Positions 17,946 through 26,748 of a stretch of 64,000 bases of DNA are shown piece by piece. Below the pieces are notes generated by a model. The model saw only the letters and a list, made by a program, of their open reading frames with translations. It was not told the origin of the DNA and did not search any database. Positions within the stretch are counted from its first letter, which is position 1, and each line of letters opens with the position of its first letter. The stretch lies in the NCBI RefSeq assembly GCF_019956415.1, contig NZ_JAHBDK010000022.1:55974-119973 (forward strand). Direction: 5' to 3'. Position numbers and translations under genes: made by a program. This stretch comes from Pseudomonas sp. GL-B-19. GTDB taxonomy: Bacteria > Pseudomonadota > Gammaproteobacteria > Pseudomonadales > Pseudomonadaceae.

Positions 17946-19388
17946 ATGCAATCTTTTTTCACCGATCATCCGTTGGTCTGCGCACTGGTCCTGATCCTGA
18001 TCGATCTGGGGCTGTGGCGATTGATTACCGCCAGCGGCAGTAACTGGAAGCTCCTCGTCAGGCTGGTGATTTTCTCGTTGTTCAGCGTCCTGCTGTTCAA
18101 CGAAGGCTTGAACCCGCTGGAGGTCGCCCCTTGGGCCGACAACGTGCCGTTGCACCTGGCGGCCACCGGTTTGCAGATTGCGTGGTGGCTGTTCGGCGCG
18201 CGGACCCTGACGGTGCTGATCGGCTCGGTGATGATGCAGCGGGTTGGGCACACCGGGCGTTTGCTCCAGGATCTGCTTGGCGCGGTGATCTTCCTGATCG
18301 CGATTATCGCGGCGCTGGCGTATGTCCTCGATCTGCCCGTCAAAGGCGTGCTGGCAACCTCCGGCGCCTTTGCGATCATCGTCGGCCTGGCCTTGCAAAG
18401 TACCCTCAGCGACGTGTTCTCCGGGATTGTCCTCAACACCACCAAACCCTATCAACTGGATGACTGGATCTCCATCGACGGCACCGAAGGTCGAGTCATC
18501 GACATCGATTGGCGCGCCACGCGCCTGCAAACCGCCCAAGGCAGCATGGCGGTGATCCCCAACTCGCTGGCGGCCAAGGCCAAGATCATCAACTTCAGTC
18601 GGCCGAGCGACATTTTTGGCGTATCAATCAGTCTGCAACTGAGCCCCCACGCGCGTCCGCAAACGGTGATCGATGCGCTGGAGCGGGCAATGCAGGGCTG
18701 CCGCTTTTTGTTGAACAAACCTGCACCGTGCGTTGCACTCAAGGGTTCCAGCGCTACTGGCGTGGAATACGAAATCAGTGGTTTCGTGGTCTCGATGGAT
18801 CAGAAACGCATGGTGCGAAACTTGCTGTTCGATCTGTCCTATCGGCATTTGCAGGCGGCGGGCGTCAGCCTGTTGTCGACCGTCGAATCGAATGAGCTTG
18901 GTGGCTTGTCCCGGCCACGGGCATTGTTGGAAAGTTCGGCGATTTTCTCGACCCTGCGTCAAGAAGAGAAAGAGACTTTCAGCCAGCACATGACCCTGCA
19001 AAACTTCCGCGCCGGAGAAATCATCCTGCCAGCGGGGGAGGTCAGCGATCATTTGTTCATCATCGAGTCCGGAGTCGTTACGGTGGAGCTGAGCCGTGCC
19101 GGGGTCAAATTTGAATCGGGGCGCATGGGCCCGGGCGAGGTGATCGGCGAGGGCGGGATCTTGTCGGACACCGCGTTGCCGGCCGACTTCATCGCCAAGA
19201 CTGCTTGTAGCTTGTACCGGATCGAGAAGGACTACCTCAAGCCCTGCCTGGATGCGCGGCATGACATTGGCGAATCGATGAAGGCGCTGCTGGATTTCCG
19301 CTTGAACAAGGCGCAGACGTTGACTCAGGAAGTGCCGAAGGTAGTGGAGAGGAAGGGGTTTTTGCAGTGGTTGCGTAATAGGGCTTAG
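17946..19388 (+). CDS. MscS-family channel with C-terminal cyclic-nucleotide-binding-like domain
   Basis: A 480-residue inner-membrane protein. Four or so hydrophobic segments occupy about residues 8-140, followed by the MscS pore helix and beta domain (IIVGLALQSTLSDVFSGIV, then LDDWISIDGTEGRV), and from about 335 to 440 a Crp-type beta roll (FRAGEIILPAGEVSDHLFII, GEVIGEGGILSD). Such CNG-MscS hybrids are known to be gated or modulated differently from MscS. The phosphate-binding cassette reads GEGGILSDTALPADF: the Arg that contacts the cyclic phosphate in Crp and channel domains is not in place, so binding of cAMP or cGMP is doubtful. It is a single gene. Confidence 0.9.
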   Translation: MQSFFTDHPLVCALVLILIDLGLWRLITASGSNWKLLVRLVIFSLFSVLLFNEGLNPLEVAPWADNVPLHLAATGLQIAWWLFGARTLTVLIGSVMMQRVGHTGRLLQDLLGAVIFLIAIIAALAYVLDLPVKGVLATSGAFAIIVGLALQSTLSDVFSGIVLNTTKPYQLDDWISIDGTEGRVIDIDWRATRLQTAQGSMAVIPNSLAAKAKIINFSRPSDIFGVSISLQLSPHARPQTVIDALERAMQGCRFLLNKPAPCVALKGSSATGVEYEISGFVVSMDQKRMVRNLLFDLSYRHLQAAGVSLLSTVESNELGGLSRPRALLESSAIFSTLRQEEKETFSQHMTLQNFRAGEIILPAGEVSDHLFIIESGVVTVELSRAGVKFESGRMGPGEVIGEGGILSDTALPADFIAKTACSLYRIEKDYLKPCLDARHDIGESMKALLDFRLNKAQTLTQEVPKVVERKGFLQWLRNRA

Positions 19389-19463
19389 TGATCTGTGGTG
19401 GATGGCCGCTGCGCGGATCGCTCCCACAGTTGATCGAGTTTCTTCAGAAGGAATACGGTCAAC

Positions 19464-19491
19464 TGTAGGCGTGAGCCCTGCTCGCGATGGC
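19464..19491. repeat. Degenerate REP sequence
   Basis: CTGTAGGCGTGAGCCCTGCT followed by CGCGATGG is a mutated copy of the REP seen elsewhere in the window. A weaker partner (CGCTCCCACA, about 19420) lies upstream. Confidence 0.5.
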
Positions 19492-19618
19492 AATTTCAGA
19501 CCCGGCTAATTTCTCATTGGTCTCCAATGGCCTCCTCGACTTCTGGAATATTGGCTATTTGTCAGAAGGGCCGGCGGGGCTAACTTAGCTCCACCCTCAC
19601 TTGCTATCGGAGTCCACC

Positions 19619-20059
19619 ATGAAACCTCGTATTGATTTCTACACCGCTTCCCCTGATGCGCTCAAAGCCATGATCGCCCTGGAAACCGCTGTATCAAAAC
19701 TGCCGCTGGAAAAGACCCTGATCGAACTGGTCAAGCTGCGCACTTCGCAAATCAATGGCTGCGCCTTCTGCCTCGACATGCACAGCGCCGATGCCCGCAA
19801 GGGCGGTGAAGACGAGCGCCGTCTGTACACGTTGTCGGCCTGGCGCGAAACGCCGTTCTTCACCCCGCGTGAACGCGCGGCACTGGCCTGGACTGAATCC
19901 TTGACGCTGGTGAGCCAGACCCATGCGCCGGATGAGGACTACGAAGTGGCTGTGTCCGAGTTCAGTCCAAAGGAACTGGTCGACCTGACCGTGGCCATTA
20001 CCACCATCAACGCTTGGAACCGTCTGGCGATTGGCTTTCGCAAAATGCCTCAAGCCTGA
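19619..20059 (+). CDS. AhpD-like carboxymuconolactone decarboxylase-family protein
   Basis: A 146-residue protein with the AhpD-type redox motif CAFC followed by a conserved His (CAFCLDMHSADARKGG). Members of this group (alkylhydroperoxidase-like, YnjF/YconE type) act in peroxide defence, but many have no proven role. The ATG at 19619 is set by family length and by the upstream TATCGGAGTCC. Its stop codon directly abuts a displaced copy of the emrB 3' end at 20060, which shows that this gene was once the convergent neighbour of emrB before the 7.7-kb block was inserted. Confidence 0.85.
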   Translation: MKPRIDFYTASPDALKAMIALETAVSKLPLEKTLIELVKLRTSQINGCAFCLDMHSADARKGGEDERRLYTLSAWRETPFFTPRERAALAWTESLTLVSQTHAPDEDYEVAVSEFSPKELVDLTVAITTINAWNRLAIGFRKMPQA

Positions 20060-20142
20060 TCAGTGAGCATCCGCTGACGGCGCGGCCGGTGGTTGCACCT
20101 TGCGCATCAGGGGCACCATCGCCGTGGCGATGATGAAGCAGA
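20060..20142 (-). pseudogene. Displaced 3' end of emrB (left direct repeat of the inserted block)
   Basis: Read on the minus strand this segment encodes CFIIATAMVPLMRKVQPP and then AAPSADAH-stop, the same 27 residues as the end of the complete EmrB-type gene at 27838. Bases 20078-20142 are identical to 27856-27920 (65 of 65). The last 18 bases differ at five positions, all but silent at protein level (TCA GCG against AGT GCC for Ser-Ala; CAC against CAT for His). No rest of the gene is attached. It marks the left edge of the inserted block 20143-27837. Confidence 0.9.
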
Positions 20143-20179
20143 TGTTCCAAGCTTGAATTTTTATGGTTCGTTGTGCTCC

Positions 20180-21577
20180 TCAATTGATACTTGATAAACA
20201 TCCATCACTCACATAACGGTCACGGCCTTGCTGTTTTGCTTGGTAAAGCAAAAGATCGCCACGGATAAGCATGGCCTGAATGTTGTCTTCCGGCCCACGC
20301 CAAGCTGTGATACCTATGCTACAGGTGACGCCAATGCTTGTTCCGGCATAGTCGAGCGTCGAGTCGCGCAAGACCTGCAACAACCGCTCGGCCATCGATT
20401 GTGCGCCGGTCAGATCGGTATCCGGCAGTAGGATGAGGTACTCTTCCCCGCCGAGGCGGGCGACCAGGTCATGTTGGCGTACAGCCAGGATAAGTAGCTG
20501 GGCAAAAAACTTCAGCACCTCATCTCCCCCGTCATGGCCGTAGGTGTCATTGACCCGTTTGAAGTAGTCAATATCCAGCATCAATACACACAACGAACTG
20601 GGCGTACGCGTGGCCCTGGCCAATTCCGCCTCCGCCAACGCCATCGCGCCCCGTCGGTTGTACAACCCGGTAAGAAAGTCGCGGGTTGCGGCTCTATGCT
20701 GTACCCCGTAGGCATCAATCAATTGCCCCGCCAGCCAAATGATCAGCAAAACACTGGCAAGCATGCCAGCCAGCATTAATAAAGCGAGACCATTCCAGCT
20801 CAGGAACAGCGACAGGAAATTCGATGTCAGGAGTTCACTGTAGAAATGCAGGTGCAGGGCATTTTGAGGATCCTCTATGTTCCGGACAAAGCGCTCCTCG
20901 CCCTGTTCCTCGGAAAGGAGTGTGGTGGGCCAGTCGCCGGCTGTGGCAGGCATCAGATCTACCTTGTCGTCGGTGAATTGAATATCGACATACAAGGGGG
21001 GCTCATGGCCGTGGCTCACGGCGACATGCACGATAAGCGTATCGACAAACTCCGGTCCGATGGCCGACCGCGGTGGCAGCGGCAATGGCTGTAACAGGGT
21101 CTGTGTTTCCCGGATCACCGCGTAAGGCCCACTGCAGCTGTAACCCAGAAGTTGTCGACTGGTCATCTGAATGCCGCCCTCCGTCAGGCGCATTTTTGGC
21201 GCTAGCGGACTGGGCATTGCGGCCACTTGACGTATGGGTATTCGCAATGTGTACTGAGACAGCTCTTCGCTACCGTCAGTTTGGGTCTCTGTGGCGCGAT
21301 GTTGTTCGTTAATGTATTGGTCTGGCAGACACCCGGTCGGTAGGGGGTTTGCCAGAAGCAGTGAATATTGCAGTTTATGGGTTGCCAACTGGCGTACCAA
21401 GGTGGCATAGACCCAGCCGCTTCGATGAGCCAGCAATATTTGTTGCCCCTCCAACATTAAAGCGCGCTGACGGTGATAACGGTCGGCCACCCCGATAACA
21501 GCAATCACGATCAAAACTGCCCCTATTATCCAGCTACCAACCTTTACGGCTCGCGCATACTTAATTACCCACCTCAT
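20180..21577 (-). CDS. Membrane-bound diguanylate cyclase
   Basis: A 465-residue GGDEF protein that would make c-di-GMP. An N-terminal membrane helix (about 12-32), a periplasmic region of about 230 residues without a recognised fold, a second helix (about 265-290) and a C-terminal GGDEF domain (about 300-460) follow in order. The active-site signature is GGEEY, which is compatible with catalysis, and RQHD five residues before it is an intact RxxD inhibitory site. The start at 21577 is supported by AGGAG eight bases upstream; the open frame runs further but without a ribosome site. It is divergent from the four-gene operon at 21883 and is its probable source of c-di-GMP. Confidence 0.88.
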   Translation of the reverse strand: MRWVIKYARAVKVGSWIIGAVLIVIAVIGVADRYHRQRALMLEGQQILLAHRSGWVYATLVRQLATHKLQYSLLLANPLPTGCLPDQYINEQHRATETQTDGSEELSQYTLRIPIRQVAAMPSPLAPKMRLTEGGIQMTSRQLLGYSCSGPYAVIRETQTLLQPLPLPPRSAIGPEFVDTLIVHVAVSHGHEPPLYVDIQFTDDKVDLMPATAGDWPTTLLSEEQGEERFVRNIEDPQNALHLHFYSELLTSNFLSLFLSWNGLALLMLAGMLASVLLIIWLAGQLIDAYGVQHRAATRDFLTGLYNRRGAMALAEAELARATRTPSSLCVLMLDIDYFKRVNDTYGHDGGDEVLKFFAQLLILAVRQHDLVARLGGEEYLILLPDTDLTGAQSMAERLLQVLRDSTLDYAGTSIGVTCSIGITAWRGPEDNIQAMLIRGDLLLYQAKQQGRDRYVSDGCLSSIN

Positions 21578-21882
21578 GATTGTCACTCCTACTGGGCATT
21601 GGTAGTGCTTCTTGAAATGCCACAGCCAGGCGGGCGCGCATATTAGATCATTTAAACATCTAGCCAAATGACTTGGGTCATGCTGCTGCACAGTATTTGA
21701 GGATGAAAGTATGAATGGGCCGAATTCTAAACGGCAGGGCTCGGCAGTACACATATGGAATCAAAAATGACTCTTAAATGATCTTATAAGGCTCGTTTTG
21801 AGTTAGACGATCATATGGCGAAATGCTACTGTTTTTCGCTTTTGCTGGCTGCGAGCTATTTGTCTGCCATAGGGACCACATC
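21578..21882. promoter_or_regulatory. Divergent intergenic region of the inserted block
   Basis: About 305 AT-rich bases between two divergent genes. It must hold both promoters, but I cannot assign -35 and -10 elements with confidence. A short open frame reaches into it from the 21883 gene (from 21823), with no ribosome-binding site of its own. Confidence 0.35.
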
Positions 21883-23277
21883 ATGCCCACTTCAACTCCA
21901 CGCATTGCAGTTCTTGGCAATTTCACTTCGGGTTTTGGTTTCTTGGAACTGGAACGCTTTGCCGATCTGGACAGCCTTTTAGCCGTTCCAGCGTTTGATG
22001 TGTTGTTGCTTGACATGCCAGGTGTCTCTGCTGGGCAATTGCTTCGTAAGCTGCGTATAGATACTTCTTATCGATTCAGTTTGATTTACTGCTGCCGTGA
22101 TTTGGACGGTTGGTGCGAAGCTCTGGGCGATGGTGCTCCTCCTACTGATCTGCAGGAAGTAACGCCACTTTGGAGATTGTGGAGAGCACGGTTCAGACTC
22201 TTTAATAGCGGGGGGGCGTCTGATCGATTTGAAAGCCGGGTGCTTTCGTGGTTGTGGTTTCGCCCCAGCGCAGAAGTGCATGCACTGCGCGACCCAGAGG
22301 TGCCTCAGCATTATCGCTACCCATTGCTGGAGGTTTTGGCCGAGGATGAGAAGGCCAATACGTTCGTCTGGTTGACACTGATGGCCCAGCAAAACTGGCT
22401 GGAAGAAGGGGTGCTGGTTGATCGCGTCCGACTCTGTTCAGGCTGCGGTTCGGGCCGTTTGAACTATGTTGATGTATGCGCCGAATGCCAGGCCCTGGAC
22501 ATTTCACGTCAGCCTTCACTGCACTGCTTTACCTGTGGCCATGTGGGTGCCCAAGAGAACTTTCTGAAAGACGGGATGTTACTTTGCCCTAACTGTCTGA
22601 ACCGATTGCGACACATTGGCAGCGACTATGATCGACCGCTCGAGAACTACCGCTGCCGGTCATGTCAGGCATTTTTCGTTGATGCCGATGTTCAGGCGCG
22701 TTGCCTGGATTGTGGCTTGGCGCATGCACCCGACAAGCTGCGGGTGCGTGAAATCAGGCACTACCGCTTGACTGAAGCAGGACGTTTACGCTGCCGCCAA
22801 GGCTTTAACAATGAACTTGGCGGGGCCAATCACTTCGGTCAACTCAATTTATTGGGCGGTAAGGATTTCTATGACCTGCTCACTTGGCAAATCCAGATCG
22901 TACGCCGCTATCAACAGCCGGCGTTTTCACTGATTGGTCTGCGCTTCGTCAACTTGACCGATACACTGCTTCGACTTGGCGAGCACCGCGGGCATGCCTT
23001 CGTCGACAGTCTGGTCGATCGTTTGCAGGAAACAGTCAGGGAAACCGATCGATGCTCTCGAAGCTCGGAAGAGTTCCTCTGGCTCATGCTCCCGCACACT
23101 GGGGCCGAAGGGCTGCTGAGTGTCAAACAACGTCTGGCGAAGGTCGCCGAGTTGTTCTCGGGACCCGAGGTCAGCCAGATATCTCTTCGTGTCGTCAGCT
23201 TCACTGCGCCGCAGGATCTGCTTGAACAGGAGGACGGCGAATTGTTGCTGGCCCGTCTAGCCAGCGAACTGGCTTGA
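21883..23277 (+). CDS. Cys-rich (TackOD1-like) protein with degenerate GGDEF domain
   Basis: A 464-residue soluble protein. The N-terminal 150 or so residues show no clear domain. The middle (about 185-290) contains four to five CxxC-type pairs (CSGCGSG, CAEC, CFTCG, CPNC, CRSC, CLDCG), which look like zinc ribbons and match the TackOD1 output-domain pattern as I recall it. The last 160 residues have the length and secondary-structure pattern of GGDEF, but the signature reads RSSEEF, so cyclase activity is unlikely; RETD nearby may be a retained c-di-GMP-binding site. It is the first gene of a four-gene operon (7 bases to the next), so a role as c-di-GMP sensor or regulator of the glycosyltransferase is a reasonable inference. 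Confidence 0.72.
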   Translation: MPTSTPRIAVLGNFTSGFGFLELERFADLDSLLAVPAFDVLLLDMPGVSAGQLLRKLRIDTSYRFSLIYCCRDLDGWCEALGDGAPPTDLQEVTPLWRLWRARFRLFNSGGASDRFESRVLSWLWFRPSAEVHALRDPEVPQHYRYPLLEVLAEDEKANTFVWLTLMAQQNWLEEGVLVDRVRLCSGCGSGRLNYVDVCAECQALDISRQPSLHCFTCGHVGAQENFLKDGMLLCPNCLNRLRHIGSDYDRPLENYRCRSCQAFFVDADVQARCLDCGLAHAPDKLRVREIRHYRLTEAGRLRCRQGFNNELGGANHFGQLNLLGGKDFYDLLTWQIQIVRRYQQPAFSLIGLRFVNLTDTLLRLGEHRGHAFVDSLVDRLQETVRETDRCSRSSEEFLWLMLPHTGAEGLLSVKQRLAKVAELFSGPEVSQISLRVVSFTAPQDLLEQEDGELLLARLASELA

Positions 23278-23284
23278 GGCTGCA

Positions 23285-24613
23285 ATGAATCCACTCTTCG
23301 ATCAGACTCAGGAAATACTCAATCAACTGGCGGGACCAGGTGGTGTGAGCCGATTGTTCTATATGCTCTTTCCGTATTTTCTGCTGCTTGAGCTGCCGTT
23401 CAATACTATGGTGTTGTTGGGCGTATTGCGCTGGTTCGTGCGACGCCAGTCCCACCGCCCACAACACAGCCTTTATCAACCGAAAGTGTCTTGCATCATC
23501 ACCTGTTACAGCGAAGGGATGGATGTGCAGCAGACACTGTTAAGCCTGTGCGAACAAACCTACCCCGGACACATCGAGATGATACCGGTGGTGGATGGCG
23601 CTACCCTGAACCAGCCTACATTGCATGCGGTACGGGACTTTCGGGTAGACCCTGGTTTGTATCCACGGCGGCATCTTCGTCCGATTGCCAAGTGGCAGCG
23701 TGGCGGCCGAGTGTCTTCATTGAATGCCGGTCTGGCCCATGCCAGCGGTGAGATTGTGATGGCCCTGGATGGTGACACGTCGTTTGACAACAATATGGTC
23801 AGTGCCATCGTGCGGCATTTTGCGGACCCGTCGGTGCCAGCGGTGGCTGGCAGCTTGCGAGTCCGTAATGCCTGGAGTTCCATGACCGCGGCGATGCAAG
23901 CGCTGGAGTACTTGCTTTCGATCCATATGTCGAAAATCGGTTTGGCCGAGTGGAATCTGGTCAATAACATCTCGGGTGCCTTCGGCGCGTTCCGTCGCAG
24001 TTTTCTTGTAAAAATTGGTGGCTGGGATACTCACACAGCGGAAGACCTCGATATAACACTGCGCATCAAAAGTTATTTCGGGCGTCATAATTTAAGAATC
24101 CCATTTGAACCAGAAGCCATCGGCCATACCGATGCTCCAACGACGTTCAAGCAGTTTCTCATGCAGAGGCTACGTTGGGACGGTGACCTTTTTTTCCTGT
24201 ACGTCCGCAAGCACAGCCACAGTATTAATCCGACTCTATTAGGTTGGCGGAGCTTTTTGATGGTGCTCGTCAGTGGCTTCTTTTTCCAATTGGTGCTGCC
24301 GTTCATCATTCTTGGCTACACCTTAGTGGCCTTGTTTACCCTGCCTGGCTCGACGCTGTTGGTCTTGTCGTCTCTGGTCTATCTGCTGTATCTGACGATC
24401 ACCGCAATATTGTTCGGGGCCTTGCTGTTAATCGTCTCCGATCGACCTCGGCAGGACCTGCGCTTAGCGTTGCTAGTGCCGATTTATCCTCTATTCATGT
24501 TGATCATGCGCTGCTGGAGTGCGGTTGCCATGCTCAATGAGGTGTTCCGTCGTGGCCATGAGGAAAGCAGCATGGCGCCATGGTGGGTCTTGAAAAAAGC
24601 CACAAGGTTTTAA
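23285..24613 (+). CDS. Processive family-2 glycosyltransferase (polysaccharide synthase)
   Basis: A 442-residue inner-membrane synthase of the NodC/PgaC/hyaluronan type. An N-terminal membrane segment (about 25-48) precedes a GT-A domain with Asp in VVDGAT, ALDGDTS (DxD-like), the catalytic TAEDLD, and QRLRW (the QxxRW motif of processive beta-glycosyltransferases). Three or four membrane helices follow (about 318-415). No PilZ domain is attached, unlike BcsA. The sugar cannot be read from sequence. It begins 7 bases after the TackOD1-like gene and ends one base before the TolC-like gene, so synthesis and export are co-expressed. Confidence 0.88.
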   Translation: MNPLFDQTQEILNQLAGPGGVSRLFYMLFPYFLLLELPFNTMVLLGVLRWFVRRQSHRPQHSLYQPKVSCIITCYSEGMDVQQTLLSLCEQTYPGHIEMIPVVDGATLNQPTLHAVRDFRVDPGLYPRRHLRPIAKWQRGGRVSSLNAGLAHASGEIVMALDGDTSFDNNMVSAIVRHFADPSVPAVAGSLRVRNAWSSMTAAMQALEYLLSIHMSKIGLAEWNLVNNISGAFGAFRRSFLVKIGGWDTHTAEDLDITLRIKSYFGRHNLRIPFEPEAIGHTDAPTTFKQFLMQRLRWDGDLFFLYVRKHSHSINPTLLGWRSFLMVLVSGFFFQLVLPFIILGYTLVALFTLPGSTLLVLSSLVYLLYLTITAILFGALLLIVSDRPRQDLRLALLVPIYPLFMLIMRCWSAVAMLNEVFRRGHEESSMAPWWVLKKATRF

Positions 24614-24614
24614 A

Positions 24615-26741
24615 ATGCGATCGGTACTACTGGCTCTAACTTTATCGCTGTCATCTACTTCGTTGCTGGCTCAACCGCTGACTCTTCAAGAGTTGATAGA
24701 TAAGCAACAATCAGATCCTCTGCTTCGTGCAGGCCAAGCTGACCTTCGAGCCCTGGACGCAGAAGCCAAACTTCACCAGGACCGGGCCGGATGGCAAGTG
24801 TTCGCCGGTGCTGGCGTCGGGCATTTTGACGAGTTGGTCACCTCAGACGTGCGCGATGATTATAACGGTCGAAATTTGAGTCTTGGTGTACGCCATCCTC
24901 TGTTGGGCAGCCTTAAGCGTCAGCTCGACCTACTGCAAACCAATCAGTACGAACGCCAACGACAGCAATCGCGGGTTGCTTTAGAGGCTGCTAGCCAGCG
25001 TCTGGCATTGCGTAGCGCTTACGCTGATTGGTGGCGCGTGCAACAGGAATCAGCTTTTTGTGATGCGCTCGTTCCCGCGGCCAAGAAAGCTGGTCAGGCG
25101 ATTCGCCTGCGCATGGAAAAAGGCATGTCGCGCACTTCCGAAGGTCAGTTGCAGTTAGATGAGTGGGAAGGGCTTTCAACCCGATGCAAGGCGCTGGCCA
25201 AAATCGAAGTCGACGTACGCGAAGATTTGGCTAGCATCAGCATGAGCGGGTTACCTGCAGGCGCCCAGGCAGTAGCCGAGCCTCTCGCGCCACAACCACA
25301 ACCATTGGTTCAATGGCAGGCGCTGTTGAATCAGCATCCAAGGGTCACGGAAAAGCAAAGCCTTCGAGATTTGGCCGACAGAGAGCGAGACAACCCCTGG
25401 TACTCGTCTATTGATTCCGATGTCGCTCTGGCCAGCACTCGGGAGTATCGCAGCGATTCGAACAAAGCGGGCAGCGGCTTGCTGGCCAGCCTCAATTTCT
25501 CTACGCCTTTCGACTTGGTCGGTAATACGCGGGCTCGCCAACAAGTCGCCGACGCACGCTACGAAGCGGCGACCAACCGTGTTGAGGCCGAACAACGTTC
25601 GTTGGGTCTGGAGCTGAGCAAGGCATTGCGCGCCCAAAACACTGCGCAAGCGTTGATCATGCAGCGCAGTCAGCAATGGCATACCGCCGCGTTGGCTCTC
25701 AATGAGGAAAAGGCTCGGAGTACGCTGGACGCGAATGGAAACTTCAATGCCCTATCAACCACCGAACGCGTTTATTTTCAGTCAGGATTTCAATTGATTG
25801 CGGCGTGGCATGCCGCTTGGTTGCGTCAGGCCGAGTTGAATCTCTTCACCGAAGACAGCCCACAATTTGCTGCATTATTGGGTGACGAACGTTTGGAGTG
25901 GTCGCCGATGATCAAGCCGCAACCCTCTGCGACAGGTGTTGCCTCAACCTCCGCGGCACGGCGTCAAAATGCTCCGATGGAGCCGAAAAAATGGCTTCAG
26001 GCCACCTATGTCTGGAACAGCGAAGCGTTACTGGATCCCATGCGTCGTCAGGCGGAACTGCAAGCATTGCGCACAGCCGGGATGCAGAAAATCTATCTCG
26101 GCCTCAACGCCGTCCAGGTGACCAATCTGTCGGCGACCCGCCAATTGCTTGAACAATTGCTCCAGGATGCTGCACGCAGTGGTCTGCAAGTGAGTCTGCT
26201 ACTCGGCGACCCAAACTGGATTCAACCGCAGCATCGCAAGCAACTGACGGATTTATTGGGAAAGCTTAATGGACTTCTGTTTGCCAGCCTTCATCTGGAT
26301 CTCGAAGTCGAACAGCTCGGTATGCCGGTACCCGATCAACGCCTGAAAGACTGGCTCGACACGTTACGTGCGGCATCAGTGGCAAGCCAATGGCCAGTAG
26401 AAATTTCGAGCCACCATCGCTGGTTTGTTGCGGCTCAGTCCGGACATCCCTGTGTGCCTTGTGCGCTCCCGGCAATCGGGGTACGTCAGGTCAGCCTGAT
26501 GATTTACACCCATAACCCACAACACAGTGCGCAATTGGCAGGGGAGATTGCGCAACGTTGGACAGATCTGCAATTTCGTCTGGCTCAGAGCACTGAGCCG
26601 CAGTTGCCATCCACCGAGAGCTGGGCGGGCGCCTCCGCTGAACAATTGCAACGCCAGGTAGCGGTGTGGCGTAACCAGTTACAACCTCAGGGTCTTGCCG
26701 GTATCGATTGGCAAGCCTGGCGCGACTTCCCCAAACGGTGA
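24615..26741 (+). CDS. TolC-like outer-membrane protein fused to a C-terminal TIM-barrel-like domain
   Basis: A 708-residue exported protein, far longer than the 420-480 residues of TolC-family channels. A signal peptide (about 1-20, LLAQP) is followed by a TolC-type region (about 22-435) rich in helical Gln/Ala/Arg repeats. A linker (about 437-462) leads to about 245 further residues with alternating strands and helices: IYLGLN, VSLLLGDPNW, LHLDLEVEQ, VEISSHHRW, VSLMIYTHN. The strand-end acidic residues and length suggest a TIM barrel, possibly a glycoside hydrolase as in PgaB or PelA, but I recognise no family. If so, channel and polymer-processing enzyme are on one chain. The ATG is one base after the glycosyltransferase stop. 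Confidence 0.75.
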   Translation: MRSVLLALTLSLSSTSLLAQPLTLQELIDKQQSDPLLRAGQADLRALDAEAKLHQDRAGWQVFAGAGVGHFDELVTSDVRDDYNGRNLSLGVRHPLLGSLKRQLDLLQTNQYERQRQQSRVALEAASQRLALRSAYADWWRVQQESAFCDALVPAAKKAGQAIRLRMEKGMSRTSEGQLQLDEWEGLSTRCKALAKIEVDVREDLASISMSGLPAGAQAVAEPLAPQPQPLVQWQALLNQHPRVTEKQSLRDLADRERDNPWYSSIDSDVALASTREYRSDSNKAGSGLLASLNFSTPFDLVGNTRARQQVADARYEAATNRVEAEQRSLGLELSKALRAQNTAQALIMQRSQQWHTAALALNEEKARSTLDANGNFNALSTTERVYFQSGFQLIAAWHAAWLRQAELNLFTEDSPQFAALLGDERLEWSPMIKPQPSATGVASTSAARRQNAPMEPKKWLQATYVWNSEALLDPMRRQAELQALRTAGMQKIYLGLNAVQVTNLSATRQLLEQLLQDAARSGLQVSLLLGDPNWIQPQHRKQLTDLLGKLNGLLFASLHLDLEVEQLGMPVPDQRLKDWLDTLRAASVASQWPVEISSHHRWFVAAQSGHPCVPCALPAIGVRQVSLMIYTHNPQHSAQLAGEIAQRWTDLQFRLAQSTEPQLPSTESWAGASAEQLQRQVAVWRNQLQPQGLAGIDWQAWRDFPKR

Positions 26742-26748
26742 GAGGCTC

